Below are positions 53,037 to 62,039 of a DNA stretch of 64,000 nucleotides, one piece after another; the stretch's first letter is position 1, and every line of letters starts with the position of its first letter. Source of the stretch: Maricaulis sp048268525 (lineage in GTDB: Bacteria; Pseudomonadota; Alphaproteobacteria; Caulobacterales; Maricaulaceae). Location: assembly GCF_048268525.1 (NCBI RefSeq), contig NZ_JBLWVH010000013.1, positions 25,099 to 89,098 of the forward strand, written 5' to 3'. Both the position numbers and the translations under genes were made by a program. Under the pieces are notes generated by a model. It saw nothing but the letters and a program-made list of their open reading frames with translations. It was not told the origin of the DNA and did not search any database.

Positions 53037-53945
53037 TCAGCCCTTGAGGACATCCGCCAGGGTCGTGCCGAGACGCGCCGGGCTCGGAGAGACCGTGATG
53101 CCAGCTGCTTCCATGGCCGCGATCTTGTCTTCCGCGCCGCCCTTGCCGCCGGAGACGATGGCGCCGGCATGGCCCATGGTCCGGCCCGGAGGCGCTGTGC
53201 GACCAGCGATGAAACCGACTGTCGGCTTGGAGCGGCCCTTCTTGGCCTCATCGGCCAGGAATTGCGCGGCATCCTCTTCGGCCGAGCCACCGATTTCACC
53301 GATCATGATGATCGACTTGGTTTCGTCATCGGCGAGGAATTTCTCCAGCACGTCGATGAATTCCGTACCCTTGACCGGGTCACCGCCAATACCGACCGCC
53401 GTGGTCTGGCCGAGGCCGACCTGGGAGGTCTGGAAGACGGCTTCATAGGTCAGCGTGCCCGAGCGAGACACGACCCCGACCGAGCCCTTCTTGAAGATGG
53501 AACCCGGCATGATGCCGATCTTGCACTCTTCCGGGGTCAAGATGCCGGGGCAGTTCGGACCCAGCAGCATGGAGTTCGACTTGTCGAGACGATCCTTGAC
53601 CTTGACCATATCCATCACCGGAATGCCTTCGGTGATGCAGACGATGAAGGGGATCTCGGCATCAATGGCCTCGATGATCGCCGCACCGGCACCGGCCGGC
53701 GGAACATAGATCACGGAGGCGTCGGCGCCTGTGGCTTCCTTGGCTTCACCGACAGAGGCGAAGATCGGCAGGGAGGCTGCGCCGTCCATGCCGGCTGACC
53801 AGGTCTCGCCACCCTTTTTCGGGTGCACGCCGGCGACCATCTGGGTGCCGTAATACTCGAGCGCCTGCTCGGTGTGAAAAGTCCCCGTCTTGCCGGTCAG
53901 GCCCTGGACGATGATCTTGGTGTTCTTGTCTACGATGATCGACAT
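53037..53945 (-). CDS. sucD: Succinyl-CoA synthetase alpha subunit
   Basis: 302 residues, slightly above the usual 290. It catalyses substrate-level phosphorylation in the TCA cycle. The CoA-binding start is DKNTKIIVQGLTGKTGTFHT, and the phosphorylated histidine lies in TMGHAGAIVSGGKGGAEDK. GGEIGGSAEEDAA-type sequence reads IGEIGGSAEEDAAQFLA. It follows the small exported gene by 12 bp and sucC lies upstream of that. Confidence 0.96.
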   Translation of the reverse strand: MSIIVDKNTKIIVQGLTGKTGTFHTEQALEYYGTQMVAGVHPKKGGETWSAGMDGAASLPIFASVGEAKEATGADASVIYVPPAGAGAAIIEAIDAEIPFIVCITEGIPVMDMVKVKDRLDKSNSMLLGPNCPGILTPEECKIGIMPGSIFKKGSVGVVSRSGTLTYEAVFQTSQVGLGQTTAVGIGGDPVKGTEFIDVLEKFLADDETKSIIMIGEIGGSAEEDAAQFLADEAKKGRSKPTVGFIAGRTAPPGRTMGHAGAIVSGGKGGAEDKIAAMEAAGITVSPSPARLGTTLADVLKG

Positions 53946-53957
53946 GAATTCGCCTTC

Positions 53958-54326
53958 CTAGTTTGGCGTTGCGACAGCAGACGGGTTGGAAACCTCGCCG
54001 ATCGCAGAGAGAATCGATGAAATATCAGTCGCGGTGAGTTCTCGAAGCTCCTCATACGCGGCTGACGTCGCCCGCTCGTCCCCAGTACCTTCGCCGCGCA
54101 GCCTGTAGGTGCCGTCCACGAACGCGAGGAAGAAATAAAACGGATTTGCAGGGCTGGAAGGGGTTGAAACGAAGACAATGGATTTGTCGTCACTACATCC
54201 GTAGACCAGCCACGAATTGCCACCATAGCCCTGCTCAATCGGTCCACGGCTGCACTCCAACCGTGGCTGACCTTGGCCAGCTTCGGAAGTCTGCAGCGTG
54301 ACAGCGAGCAGGGCCGCAACAAACAT
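53958..54326 (-). CDS. Small exported protein between sucC and sucD
   Basis: 122 residues whose ATG shares a base with the sucC stop (TGATG), so it is translated from the sucC message. The N-terminus is a short hydrophobic segment (MFVAALLAVTLQTSEAG) like a signal peptide without an initial Lys or Arg. Two Cys (LECS and YGCS) could form a disulfide. No known family. It interrupts a pair of genes that is normally adjacent. Confidence 0.6.
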   Translation of the reverse strand: MFVAALLAVTLQTSEAGQGQPRLECSRGPIEQGYGGNSWLVYGCSDDKSIVFVSTPSSPANPFYFFLAFVDGTYRLRGEGTGDERATSAAYEELRELTATDISSILSAIGEVSNPSAVATPN

Positions 54327-55519
54327 CAGCCTTTAACAGCCTTTACAATTTTCTGGGCAGCGTCGTCGAGATCATCAGCGGCGATCACATTGAGACCGCT
54401 TTCATTGATGATCGACTTGCCCTTCTCGACATTGGTGCCTTCGAGGCGCACCACCAGCGGGACCTGGAGGCCGACATCCTTGACCGCGGTAACCACGCCT
54501 TCGGCGATGACGTCACAGCGCATGATGCCGCCGAAGATGTTGACGAGGATGCCTTTGACGTTCGGGTCAGCGGTGATGATCTTGAACGCCGCCGTGACTT
54601 TTTCGGTCGTGGCGCCACCACCGACATCGAGGAAGTTGGCCGGCTCGGCGCCATAGAGCTTGATAATGTCCATGGTCGCCATGGCGAGACCGGCGCCATT
54701 GACCATGCAGCCGATATCACCATCGAGGGCGACATAGGCGAGGTCATACTTGGAAGCCTCGATTTCCTTCGCGTCTTCCTCGGTCGTGTCACGGAGCTCC
54801 ATGATGTCCGGATGACGGAAGAGTGCATTGCCGTCGAAGGAGACCTTGGCGTCCAGAACACGGACATGGCCATTGTCCATGACGATGAGCGGATTGATCT
54901 CCAGCATCGACATGTCCTTCTCGCAGAAGGCTGTGTAGAGGATCTTTGCCAGAGCCATCATGTCGTCGCGCGCCTGGCCTTCCAGCTTCAGCGCGTCGCA
55001 CACAGCGGCGGCAGAGGCATCGGTCACGCCGGTCGACGGGTCGATATCAATGGTCTGGATCTTCTCCGGCGTTTCCGCCGCGACTTCCTCGATATCCATG
55101 CCGCCTTCAGTGGAGACGACAAAGGCGACCTGGCCGGTTTCACGGTTCACCAGCAGCGAGCAATAGAGCTCGGTAGCGATGTCGGCGCCGTCCTCGATAT
55201 AGAGGCGATTGACCTGCTTGCCCTCAGGGCCGGTCTGGTGGGTGACCAGTGTATTGCCCAGCATGTCCTTGGCGTTGGCAATCACGTCTTCCTTGGAAAA
55301 GGCGAGACGGACGCCGCCCTTGGCGTCAGGACCAAGTTCCTTGAATTTGCCTTTGCCGCGTCCACCAGCGTGGATTTGCGACTTCACCACCCAGAGCGGT
55401 CCGGGCAGCTTGTCTGCGGCTGCGGCTGCCTCGTCGGCAGAGAAAATGGCGACACCTTCAGCGACCGGTGCGCCAAAGGATTTCAGGACGGCTTTCGCCT
55501 GATGTTCGTGGATATTCAT
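54326..55519 (-). CDS. sucC: Succinyl-CoA synthetase beta subunit
   Basis: 397 residues of usual length with an ATP-grasp domain: MNIHEHQAKAVLKSFGAPVA, PLWVVKSQIHAGGRGKGKFK, and LEINPLIV. The CoA-ligase part ends with GILVNIFGGIMRCDVIAEGV. It binds nucleotide and succinate. It is the first gene of the suc run on this strand, with a promoter-like pair at 55572-55599. Confidence 0.97.
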   Translation of the reverse strand: MNIHEHQAKAVLKSFGAPVAEGVAIFSADEAAAAADKLPGPLWVVKSQIHAGGRGKGKFKELGPDAKGGVRLAFSKEDVIANAKDMLGNTLVTHQTGPEGKQVNRLYIEDGADIATELYCSLLVNRETGQVAFVVSTEGGMDIEEVAAETPEKIQTIDIDPSTGVTDASAAAVCDALKLEGQARDDMMALAKILYTAFCEKDMSMLEINPLIVMDNGHVRVLDAKVSFDGNALFRHPDIMELRDTTEEDAKEIEASKYDLAYVALDGDIGCMVNGAGLAMATMDIIKLYGAEPANFLDVGGGATTEKVTAAFKIITADPNVKGILVNIFGGIMRCDVIAEGVVTAVKDVGLQVPLVVRLEGTNVEKGKSIINESGLNVIAADDLDDAAQKIVKAVKG

Positions 55520-55571
55520 GAAGGGGCCTCGCGGGAGGAAGGAAGCGACAAAACGGCCAGAATGGACTCGC

Positions 55572-55599
55572 CTTATAGCACTGGGCTGCTGCGGTGCAA
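55572..55599 (-). promoter_or_regulatory. Extended -10 promoter for sucC
   Basis: On the minus strand TTGCAC (55594-55599) and TATAAG (55572-55577) are 16 bp apart, and TG precedes the -10 with one base between (extended -10). It would start transcription about 45 bp before the sucC ATG. Confidence 0.55.
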
Positions 55600-55620
55600 C
55601 GCACTCGCAGCGTCTAATTG

Positions 55621-56994
55621 TCAGTCAATCTCGAATGTGTGGTCGCCTTCCTCATCGTCAGTCGGGGGGGTGAGAATATCGGCCAGGCTAAGGCGCCGAG
55701 CGGCGGCCGGCTGGTCGGTTTCCGGCCCGATCACAGGACCCGAGAAATACCGCACCCCAGCGGACATGGCCGCCTCGACGAGAGCCGGGTTGCTGATCTT
55801 GGTGAGACAGGTATCGGCGCTCAAGGCGCGGCCGGCTGTCACCCAGTCGACGCACGCCAGGAGATCCTTTTCGCTCACGCCCCCGTCATTCATGCGCTTG
55901 GGCGTCTCTGCGCTGAGCACGCCGATGCCGCAGCTTTCGAAACGGTCCAGCCGCTGGGAACCAAATGTATGGTGAGCCAGAACATAGGCACCGAAATGCT
56001 TCATCGACCGGAAAACTTCCTGCATCTGCGCCATCGGTGCGCCATCCGGGATACCATCCACCCGCAACAGGAAAAATTTTCGCGCCGGCTCCGGGATGGG
56101 GTGCAGCGCGTTGAAATATTCCATCCGGCGCGACACCGATGACAAGCTGTCATAATGCACCGGAACAACAATCATGCTGGCACGGCCCGCCGCGCGGGCA
56201 CGCTGGAACCCACGCTGGGCTGCCAAGGCGATCGCGCGGTCGAGTTGACGGTGCTGGTCGCGGTCGGCGGTTCCCGACAGGGTTTCACGCCCATAATAGG
56301 CGAAGCCGTCGATCACCTTGCGGGCCACACAGTGACTATGGCTGATCGCCGACTTCCGACTGTCCCAGCAAGGTTTGAAAACAATGTCGTCCCAGCTCGG
56401 TTTCGGACCCGCCGACTTGGCTTCGGCGCCTGCAAGCATGGACGGTCGGCCGCGCGGTTCGGGCCTTGGCCCCTCGACCCAACGCGTCCGGTCGTCATCA
56501 TCACGTTCCTGCGCGGGCGCAGCGCGCCAAGGCGGCGTCTGCTCACCGTTTGCTACCGCTTTGGGCTCAACTGGCTTGGAGGACTCGGGTTCAGGGTCAT
56601 GAGGCTGCGACCGAGCGACAATATCAAGGAGCTCATGGGTCGGGACATCGCGGGCCTCTCCTTCGGCGCGGACATCAGTGAGCTCGGACTGGCCGAGGAA
56701 GAAAGCATTCAGCTCGCCGGATATGGCTTCGACCATCTCGTCTGACGCTTCGACATCAGCCGCTTCGAAAATGATCAGAAATCCGCCCTGAACCCGCAGC
56801 ATCACATCGTCGGGACTGATCCGCCGTTCGATGAACTGGGTCGAGGTTTCATAGACCTTCTCGCGCAAGCGCGGCCAGTCAGCGCCGGCCCGCGCGCGGA
56901 CACGCTCCAGATTCAGAAACTGGAATTGTCCCATGTCCACAGAGGCTCGGCCGGCGAGGGCCTTTTTCAGTTTTTGGCGCAATTCTGGCGACAT
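55621..56994 (-). CDS. Degenerate GGDEF/EAL-like protein, unknown
   Basis: About 457 residues from ATG 56994; a TTG eight codons earlier is possible. The N-terminal 125 residues resemble the small domain found before EAL modules (FIERRISPDDVMLRVQGGFL). A Pro/Glu-rich linker follows (residues 125-200). The C-terminal half reads like an EAL domain in order and spacing: a central FFLLRVDGIPDG, then AGVRYFSGPVIGPE at the end, but the EAL catalytic signature itself is missing. It may be a c-di-GMP-binding or signalling protein without enzyme activity. This is inference from pattern; a different family is possible. It is transcribed toward the sucC promoter region. Confidence 0.45.
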   Translation of the reverse strand: MSPELRQKLKKALAGRASVDMGQFQFLNLERVRARAGADWPRLREKVYETSTQFIERRISPDDVMLRVQGGFLIIFEAADVEASDEMVEAISGELNAFFLGQSELTDVRAEGEARDVPTHELLDIVARSQPHDPEPESSKPVEPKAVANGEQTPPWRAAPAQERDDDDRTRWVEGPRPEPRGRPSMLAGAEAKSAGPKPSWDDIVFKPCWDSRKSAISHSHCVARKVIDGFAYYGRETLSGTADRDQHRQLDRAIALAAQRGFQRARAAGRASMIVVPVHYDSLSSVSRRMEYFNALHPIPEPARKFFLLRVDGIPDGAPMAQMQEVFRSMKHFGAYVLAHHTFGSQRLDRFESCGIGVLSAETPKRMNDGGVSEKDLLACVDWVTAGRALSADTCLTKISNPALVEAAMSAGVRYFSGPVIGPETDQPAAARRLSLADILTPPTDDEEGDHTFEID

Positions 56995-57096
56995 GAGCGG
57001 TCGATCCGTCCCAGGCAATCCCGATCATCCACACTCTGCGGTCGTACTTCTTGCGATTTTGTAAGTCTGCCTGCGTGATAATTGCCCTGATCGCGA

Positions 57097-57525
57097 CTAT
57101 TTCAATGTCGCGACTATCGCACCGTCAATCGAGAACGCTCCGCCCCCGCGGGCAAAAAGGTAAAATCCGGCCGCAGCCAGCACGGCGACCGATGTCCATG
57201 CGTCCGGCATCACCCAGAACGCATACACGCCACAGGCGATCAGCAGAACGAACCCCACCAACCGAGTCAGAAAGCCGACCAGAAACAGGAAGGCGATCAA
57301 CTGAGCGCCCCAAACGGCAATCTGGGCGGTCTGCGAAGCAGAAAAAACAGGGATATCCCAGATCGCAGCAGCGGCGACCGTATCGGGCATCACTTCCGGC
57401 CAGACGCCGGCATTGGCCCTGCCCCAGGCCCACAGGCCGGGCACAAGGGCGAGCCGGATTGCGCCGCCGACTATCCAGTCCGGCAGAAAACGTTCGGCCC
57501 GCGCCGATTGTCCTGTCGTATCCAT
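57097..57525 (-). CDS. DoxX-like membrane protein
   Basis: 142 residues with four hydrophobic segments and the DoxX layout (LVPGLWAWGRANAG, QLIAFLFLVGFLTRLVGFVL, and FARGGGAFSIDG). DoxX proteins are small inner-membrane proteins linked to redox processes. It is the second DoxX gene in a row and is likely the last gene of the bufferin-type operon, 86 bp after the first. Confidence 0.75.
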   Translation of the reverse strand: MDTTGQSARAERFLPDWIVGGAIRLALVPGLWAWGRANAGVWPEVMPDTVAAAAIWDIPVFSASQTAQIAVWGAQLIAFLFLVGFLTRLVGFVLLIACGVYAFWVMPDAWTSVAVLAAAGFYLFARGGGAFSIDGAIVATLK

Positions 57526-57611
57526 TTGCCCCCCCGGGCCGCTTCATCCGGGCCAGCCGACCGCAGATCCTGAGCATGCCGCACGGGGCATCAGGGGGCA
57601 ATCAAACGCAC

Positions 57612-58148
57612 CTATCGCGCGAAAAATCGCGCAGCCTGATGATCGACAGAGAGACGTCCCGGTCCAGTGACCACGATGAACAGGGCGATAACCACCCACA
57701 ATGCATGCGTTGACCACCACGCTTCAGGGAAGACAAACACCTGGATGATCAGCGTCATGATCAAAAGGCTCAGTGCACTGAGACGGGTCAGGATGCCGAG
57801 GACCAGCAGGACCGGAAACACCAGCTCTGCCAATGTCGCCATCCACGCCGCCAGGTCTGGAGGGAGGAGGGGCAAGGCGAAGTCTCCGCGAAACTGCTGC
57901 AGCGCCGCCGGCCGCAACTCGAGGGGCAACTCCGGCAACCGCACGCGCGCCCGCTCGACTTCGAAATCATTGATGAGCTCGGTAAATGTGAACAACTTCA
58001 CCGTACTGACCTTGGTCAGAAGCGAGCGCCAGAATACTCCGGCCAGCGCCAGGCGCGCCAACAGGGGCAGGACATCCTGGCCGAGCCAACGGTTCGCGAA
58101 ACTCGCCGCCCCCGCATGCAGGGCTTGGGCGTTCTTGAGTAAATTCAT
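57612..58148 (-). CDS. DoxX family membrane protein (BufD-like)
   Basis: 178 residues with four hydrophobic segments in the DoxX pattern: LLPLLARLALAGVFWRSLLT, LAELVFPVLLVLGILTRLSA and ALWVVIALFIVVTGPGRLSVD. An insert of about 45 residues lies between the first two. Its ATG overlaps the stop of the DUF2063 gene (ATGA). In Caulobacter a DoxX gene is the fourth member of the bufferin (gig) operon. Its role there is not established; redox support for metal handling is inference. Confidence 0.82.
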   Translation of the reverse strand: MNLLKNAQALHAGAASFANRWLGQDVLPLLARLALAGVFWRSLLTKVSTVKLFTFTELINDFEVERARVRLPELPLELRPAALQQFRGDFALPLLPPDLAAWMATLAELVFPVLLVLGILTRLSALSLLIMTLIIQVFVFPEAWWSTHALWVVIALFIVVTGPGRLSVDHQAARFFAR

Positions 58149-58894
58149 GTCGGGCCTCCAGCCAGATAGCCGGCAGCCAAGGCGTCACCAAACGCCGCAG
58201 CCACATCGAAGTTTGGGTCCTGAAGTGAGGCAGTAATGCTCGACTGCTCGATTGAGTGTCCTGCGTCAAGTTGATCAAGGAAAACCGCGATCGCCCGGGT
58301 CAACCGCGCGCTGCGGACCTGCAAGCGCGGACGGTGAACGATCACGGCCTCGGGCTGCGGAGTGAGGCGATATTCGCCACCCTCGCGGTCAGCGCGGTGC
58401 GCTTCCCAGACATCGTATACAGGCCAGTCGAGGTGAAGAATGCGAACCGACGGGTGCAGTCCCGGAGCGAGAACCGGTACATCCTGAGGCGGCATTGCAG
58501 CGATTGTCCGGGCCTGGCATGGCTCGACATCAACAGCATGAAGCGCCTCCAACCAGACGCGATCGAGACGAGCGATGTCCGCCAGATAGGGCAAGGAACT
58601 GGCTGGTTCGTATCGGCGCACATGATCCGCAAAACCGGCGCCATACAGCGTCAACGTACGTGTCCGCGGCGGATGGTCCTGCCAATAGGCTTTCGCCATG
58701 GGCGAAAAGAACTGGTCCCCGGTCAGTCTGTTGACTGCCGGATATGCCGCTCTCAAGGCTTCGATTGCTGCCCTTGCGACATTGTTGCGATAGATTGCCA
58801 ACAACGAGGCATCGCTGACAGGAGCGCGGATCGTCGTCGCGGCTGCGCCCCCGAGCAACATCGCGGCGAAGTCAGCATGGAAACCCTCAGACAT
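58145..58894 (-). CDS. DUF2063 partner protein (BufC-like)
   Basis: 249 residues from ATG 58894. The N-terminal 110 residues match DUF2063 (FHADFAAMLLGG, then LLAIYRNNVARAAIEALRAAYPAVNRLTGDQFFSPMAKAY in part). Proteins of this family (HvfC/BufC) partner with DUF692 enzymes and are thought to bind or present the precursor peptide. The start overlaps the end of the DUF692 gene by 8 bp. The C-terminal part (LHLDWPVYDVWEAHR) is also typical of the full-length family. Confidence 0.9.
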   Translation of the reverse strand: MSEGFHADFAAMLLGGAAATTIRAPVSDASLLAIYRNNVARAAIEALRAAYPAVNRLTGDQFFSPMAKAYWQDHPPRTRTLTLYGAGFADHVRRYEPASSLPYLADIARLDRVWLEALHAVDVEPCQARTIAAMPPQDVPVLAPGLHPSVRILHLDWPVYDVWEAHRADREGGEYRLTPQPEAVIVHRPRLQVRSARLTRAIAVFLDQLDAGHSIEQSSITASLQDPNFDVAAAFGDALAAGYLAGGPT

Positions 58895-59741
58895 GGGCCG
58901 GCTCGGGTCGACGGGCGCGGTCGAGATGGCGTTGGGCGATAGCCCGCTCGACCAGCAGCGCCTCGAATGGCGGGAGGTTGGCATCACGCTCGATCAGCGT
59001 CGGGCGGGGTCCGATCACCGCGAGCACCTGCGCAAACAGCGTCCAGACGGGGTCAGCCACATCGGCGCCATGCGTATCGATCAGGAGTCCCTTGCCGATC
59101 GCCTGATCATCCTCATGTCCGGCGAGGTGGATTTCTCCGATCGCCTCATGGGGCACCCTGCCCAGCCAGGCGATGGGATCGACGCCCAGATTGTGGGCCG
59201 AGATATAGAGATTGTTGACGTCCAGCAGCAGGCCGCAACCGGTGCGGCGGACCGATTCGGCCAGGAATTCCGCCTCGTCGAATTCATCTTTGAAAGACAG
59301 ATAGCGCGCCGGATTCTCGATCAGCACCTGGCGCCCCAGCGCTGCCTGCATGATGTCGATATTGCGACAGAAGCGGTCGAGGGCGAGACGGGTCATCGGG
59401 ACCGGCAGGAGATCTGCAAACCAGATGTCATCAAATGCCGACCAGGCGAGGTGCTCGGATATCCGCACCGGTTGGTAGCGCTCGACCAGGCGGCCCCAAC
59501 TAGCGAGGTGGCCGGGGTCCGGTCGCTCGAGTCCGCCCAGAGACAGCCCGACGCCGTGCAGGCTCAGGGCATGTTTTTCCCGAATGGCATCGAGCCAGCG
59601 CAGGCGTGGCCCGCCCTCTGTCATGTAGTTTTCCGGATGGACCTCGAACCAGAGGCCGTCCGCACGGGCATCCAGCGCCGAACGAAAATGCTCGGGCTTC
59701 AGGCTTACGCCTGCGAAGGGGGACAGATCGGGATGCGTCAT
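58887..59741 (-). CDS. bufB: DUF692 iron enzyme (BufB-like, MNIO)
   Basis: 284 residues from ATG 59741, with GTGGAGG upstream. It belongs to DUF692, the multinuclear non-heme iron-dependent oxidases (MNIO) that modify cysteines in precursor peptides. The TIM-barrel metal ligands are visible in LSLHGVGLSLGG, RISEHLAWSAF, ENPARYLSF, LLLDVNNLYISAHNLG and EIHLAGHEDD. The neighbours (DUF2282 peptide upstream, DUF2063 and DoxX downstream) mark it as the enzyme of a bufferin system, modifying Cys of the BufA precursor. It lies 55 bp after bufA. Confidence 0.92.
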   Translation of the reverse strand: MTHPDLSPFAGVSLKPEHFRSALDARADGLWFEVHPENYMTEGGPRLRWLDAIREKHALSLHGVGLSLGGLERPDPGHLASWGRLVERYQPVRISEHLAWSAFDDIWFADLLPVPMTRLALDRFCRNIDIMQAALGRQVLIENPARYLSFKDEFDEAEFLAESVRRTGCGLLLDVNNLYISAHNLGVDPIAWLGRVPHEAIGEIHLAGHEDDQAIGKGLLIDTHGADVADPVWTLFAQVLAVIGPRPTLIERDANLPPFEALLVERAIAQRHLDRARRPEPAHV

Positions 59742-59796
59742 GACAGACGGCCTCCACGGGACGGTCACCCGGCCCCGTTCGCCAGAGGTCAAGATA

Positions 59797-60087
59797 TCAG
59801 GGCCGCTCAACCGGCGTCAGCGATCCATTGCCATAGGGCGTTGCAATCGACTCACAGCTTCCCTCCGGGACATAGGTCCAGGCATTGCCCTGATAGTCAG
59901 TCGTGGACGTGCCGGCGCAGGAGGTGCCCGGTCCGGCCGCGCAATCATTCTCGCCCGCCAGGGCGATGCCGTAACACTGCTCCATTTCATCGTCGACGCT
60001 GAGCGTGCTGGCCTGGGCCGCGGCGGCGGACAGCGAAAGGGCAAGAGCTGAGGCGGCGACGGCCGCGGTTCGCGTAGGTGCGTTCAT
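59797..60087 (-). CDS. bufA1: Bufferin precursor, DUF2282 (BufA1-like)
   Basis: 96 residues from ATG 60087. A clear Sec signal peptide (MNAPTRTAAVAASALALSLS, cleavage after AQA) is followed by the DUF2282 core with four Cys: EQCYGIALAGENDCAAGP, GTSCAGTS and EGSCESI, and the DYQGNAW stretch. In Caulobacter these precursors are modified by the DUF692 enzyme and exported, where they bind copper and limit its toxicity. Gold and copper induction of the homologous gig operon is known there. The modification is expected from the family; the regulator is not in this window. Confidence 0.9.
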   Translation of the reverse strand: MNAPTRTAAVAASALALSLSAAAAQASTLSVDDEMEQCYGIALAGENDCAAGPGTSCAGTSTTDYQGNAWTYVPEGSCESIATPYGNGSLTPVERP

Positions 60088-60281
60088 TGTGTGCAATCTC
60101 CAGATTGGGTGATGTCCGGGCGAAGAGGTGTGCGACGCCCTGACGCCCGGAACCTGCCGCGAGCCTCCGCCCGACACCAATCACGTCCCCGCGCGGACCG
60201 TCACCATCACGTGACCCGCCGTCAGAACCGTCTCAACGCCTTGTCAGAAACCGGTGAGACGGAACCGCCATGCCTCGAAAA

Positions 60282-61136
60282 CTACTGGAGATAAGCTGTG
60301 AAACGCGAAACGTTCGTCCGGAAAACATGCGCTTCAGCGTGAACAACGCGGCCCGTGGGACACGCCGCATCGGTAGCCGCAAATGGTCCATCAACCCCGT
60401 CCGGCATACAAATGCGCCGATCAACGTCCTCATTGTTTCGGCCCACCGCACCGACCAGGACCCGATTGCCAGCCGGAAACCCGCGATAGAGATCCGCGCA
60501 CTCGCCACTGGCCAATGTCTGCCGGGCCACCAGATCGTAGGCTCCGTCTGCCCTGGGCAGAAGGACCACGGTGTCGGCTTCGCCCCGACCGCCATGGCAA
60601 ACCTCAAGCGTGCGCACAATCTGGGCCAGACCTCGCTCATCGCGCGGTGCGCCGACGCACAGCGCCGCATCGTCCACGGAAAGGCGGTCGCAGCGGACCC
60701 GGTAATCAACCTGTCCGATACCGCGGTATCGACTGGCCCCGATCGGCAGCCGGACATAATTTCGCGCCTGGCTCGCCCCTGAGCAGGGCTCGCCGGTTGC
60801 CTGTGCGAAGGTCGACGCGGCTGGCGTGCAATAAACGGCATCGCCGGACCGGGCGGGCCAGCGCCACTCACCCGACATCACATGAATATCCAGAGAATGG
60901 CCGACCACATTGTTGACAGCCCCTTCCAGACATTGCCCCGGCTCGACCAGGAACCAACTGCGCAATGTCCGGCTCTCCGTCGAAGTCGTCCGGTAGGCCG
61001 CAGCAATTGCCACGCTGAAACCAGCCTCGTTACAGACATTGAGAAGGACATCACGCTGCGCCAGCGCCTTGGCAGGCGACATCGCAAACAACAATCCTGC
61101 CAACAGGGTTAGGGCAAAAAGGCGAACAACAAGCAT
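60282..61136 (-). CDS. Exported DUF1036 protein
   Basis: 284 residues from ATG 61136, with GGAGCT upstream; the signal peptide reads MLVVRLFALTLLAGLLFAMS. The first half matches DUF1036: VLLNVCNEAGFSVAIAAAYR, SWFLVEPGQCLEGAV. The second half holds another Cys-rich region (TLEVCHGGRG, LASGECADLYRG, RRICMPDG) that looks like a second copy in diverged form. Function unknown; members are exported proteins of alphaproteobacteria. It lies upstream of the bufferin operon on the same strand with 194 bp between. Confidence 0.75.
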   Translation of the reverse strand: MLVVRLFALTLLAGLLFAMSPAKALAQRDVLLNVCNEAGFSVAIAAAYRTTSTESRTLRSWFLVEPGQCLEGAVNNVVGHSLDIHVMSGEWRWPARSGDAVYCTPAASTFAQATGEPCSGASQARNYVRLPIGASRYRGIGQVDYRVRCDRLSVDDAALCVGAPRDERGLAQIVRTLEVCHGGRGEADTVVLLPRADGAYDLVARQTLASGECADLYRGFPAGNRVLVGAVGRNNEDVDRRICMPDGVDGPFAATDAACPTGRVVHAEAHVFRTNVSRFTAYLQ

Positions 61137-61218
61137 GAACCCAGCTCCGTGATTTACTACTGGACGTCGCAAATGCACGCGCAACAGTCAATCACGAGAG
61201 AGCCCGGTTGGTAGCCGC

Positions 61219-61941
61219 CTATCGACTCGCCGGCGCGACAAACCGCATGGGCTGGCCGCCTATGTCGATCCGAACAATGCGCCCCGTGTCGCGGTCTATG
61301 AAAATGTCGTTGGCCGGCGTTCCGCCCCGCTGCTCAATCCGCAGCGCATCATGGGTCCCAGCCGGCGTCTCAATTACAACCGTTTCGACCGCGCTCAGCG
61401 TCACGTCGGCGGTCGAATTGCCCATCGGGGCGTACCAGCTGAATGTGACTTGTTCGCCAGTTTCCATCGGCAAAGCCGCCGCCAGCACGAAAAAGCTGGC
61501 CCGCAGGATTGCCCCGTCCGGCAGTGCCGTGTCGATTGCGTGGGTGGCATCCGCCTGACCGGGGCGAACCACACGTGTGCTGCCGGTCACCCGGCCAGGT
61601 TCGAAATCACCATCAGTGACAAAGTACTGGCCTGCCTGATGAAAGCGGATATCGACCGAGACCGGCTCCAGATCGGCCAAGCGGACCCTCGCCTCCATGG
61701 ATTCGTAGATTTCACGCGACGCCCACATGGTACGGTCATAGATCGCGATTTCATCGCCCTCGACTTGCCAGCCGAGCCGCATGAATCCATCGGCTTCGCC
61801 TTCGTATTGAAGCTGGAGATAGATTTCCCCCGCCGCGAGGCGGTCAGGATTCATCCGGGACCGCCAGTCATCGCCCTGCGCTTCGGCCGGCAAGGTGATG
61901 AAACTCGCTGCGCAGATCGCAGCCAAGCAGAAATTTCTCAT
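61219..61941 (-). CDS. Exported protein, DUF3108-like
   Basis: 240 residues from ATG 61941 with GGGAGACC upstream. It has a signal peptide (MRNFCLAAICAASFITLPAE, cleavage after AEA). The mature part is beta-rich and ends with TPAGTHDALRIEQRGG and DRDTGRIVRIDIGGQPM, which resembles DUF3108, a periplasmic family. No catalytic motif is visible. Co-directional with its neighbours, with 82-99 bp gaps. Confidence 0.55.
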   Translation of the reverse strand: MRNFCLAAICAASFITLPAEAQGDDWRSRMNPDRLAAGEIYLQLQYEGEADGFMRLGWQVEGDEIAIYDRTMWASREIYESMEARVRLADLEPVSVDIRFHQAGQYFVTDGDFEPGRVTGSTRVVRPGQADATHAIDTALPDGAILRASFFVLAAALPMETGEQVTFSWYAPMGNSTADVTLSAVETVVIETPAGTHDALRIEQRGGTPANDIFIDRDTGRIVRIDIGGQPMRFVAPASR

Positions 61942-62039
61942 TTGTGGTCTCCCAACGCCCAAGCCGGGCCGACACGCTTTCACGCGCGCGATTTCGGCAG
62001 CCTTTCCGGCACATTAACTCGGAGCGTCGGAGCGAGCCG

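Noticed and set aside
51660..53798. A 712-codon open frame on the plus strand opposite sucA and sucD
   Set aside because: It runs across two genes and their terminator on the other strand, and has no ribosome site or family motif. The same holds for long frames opposite lpdA, odhB and sucC.
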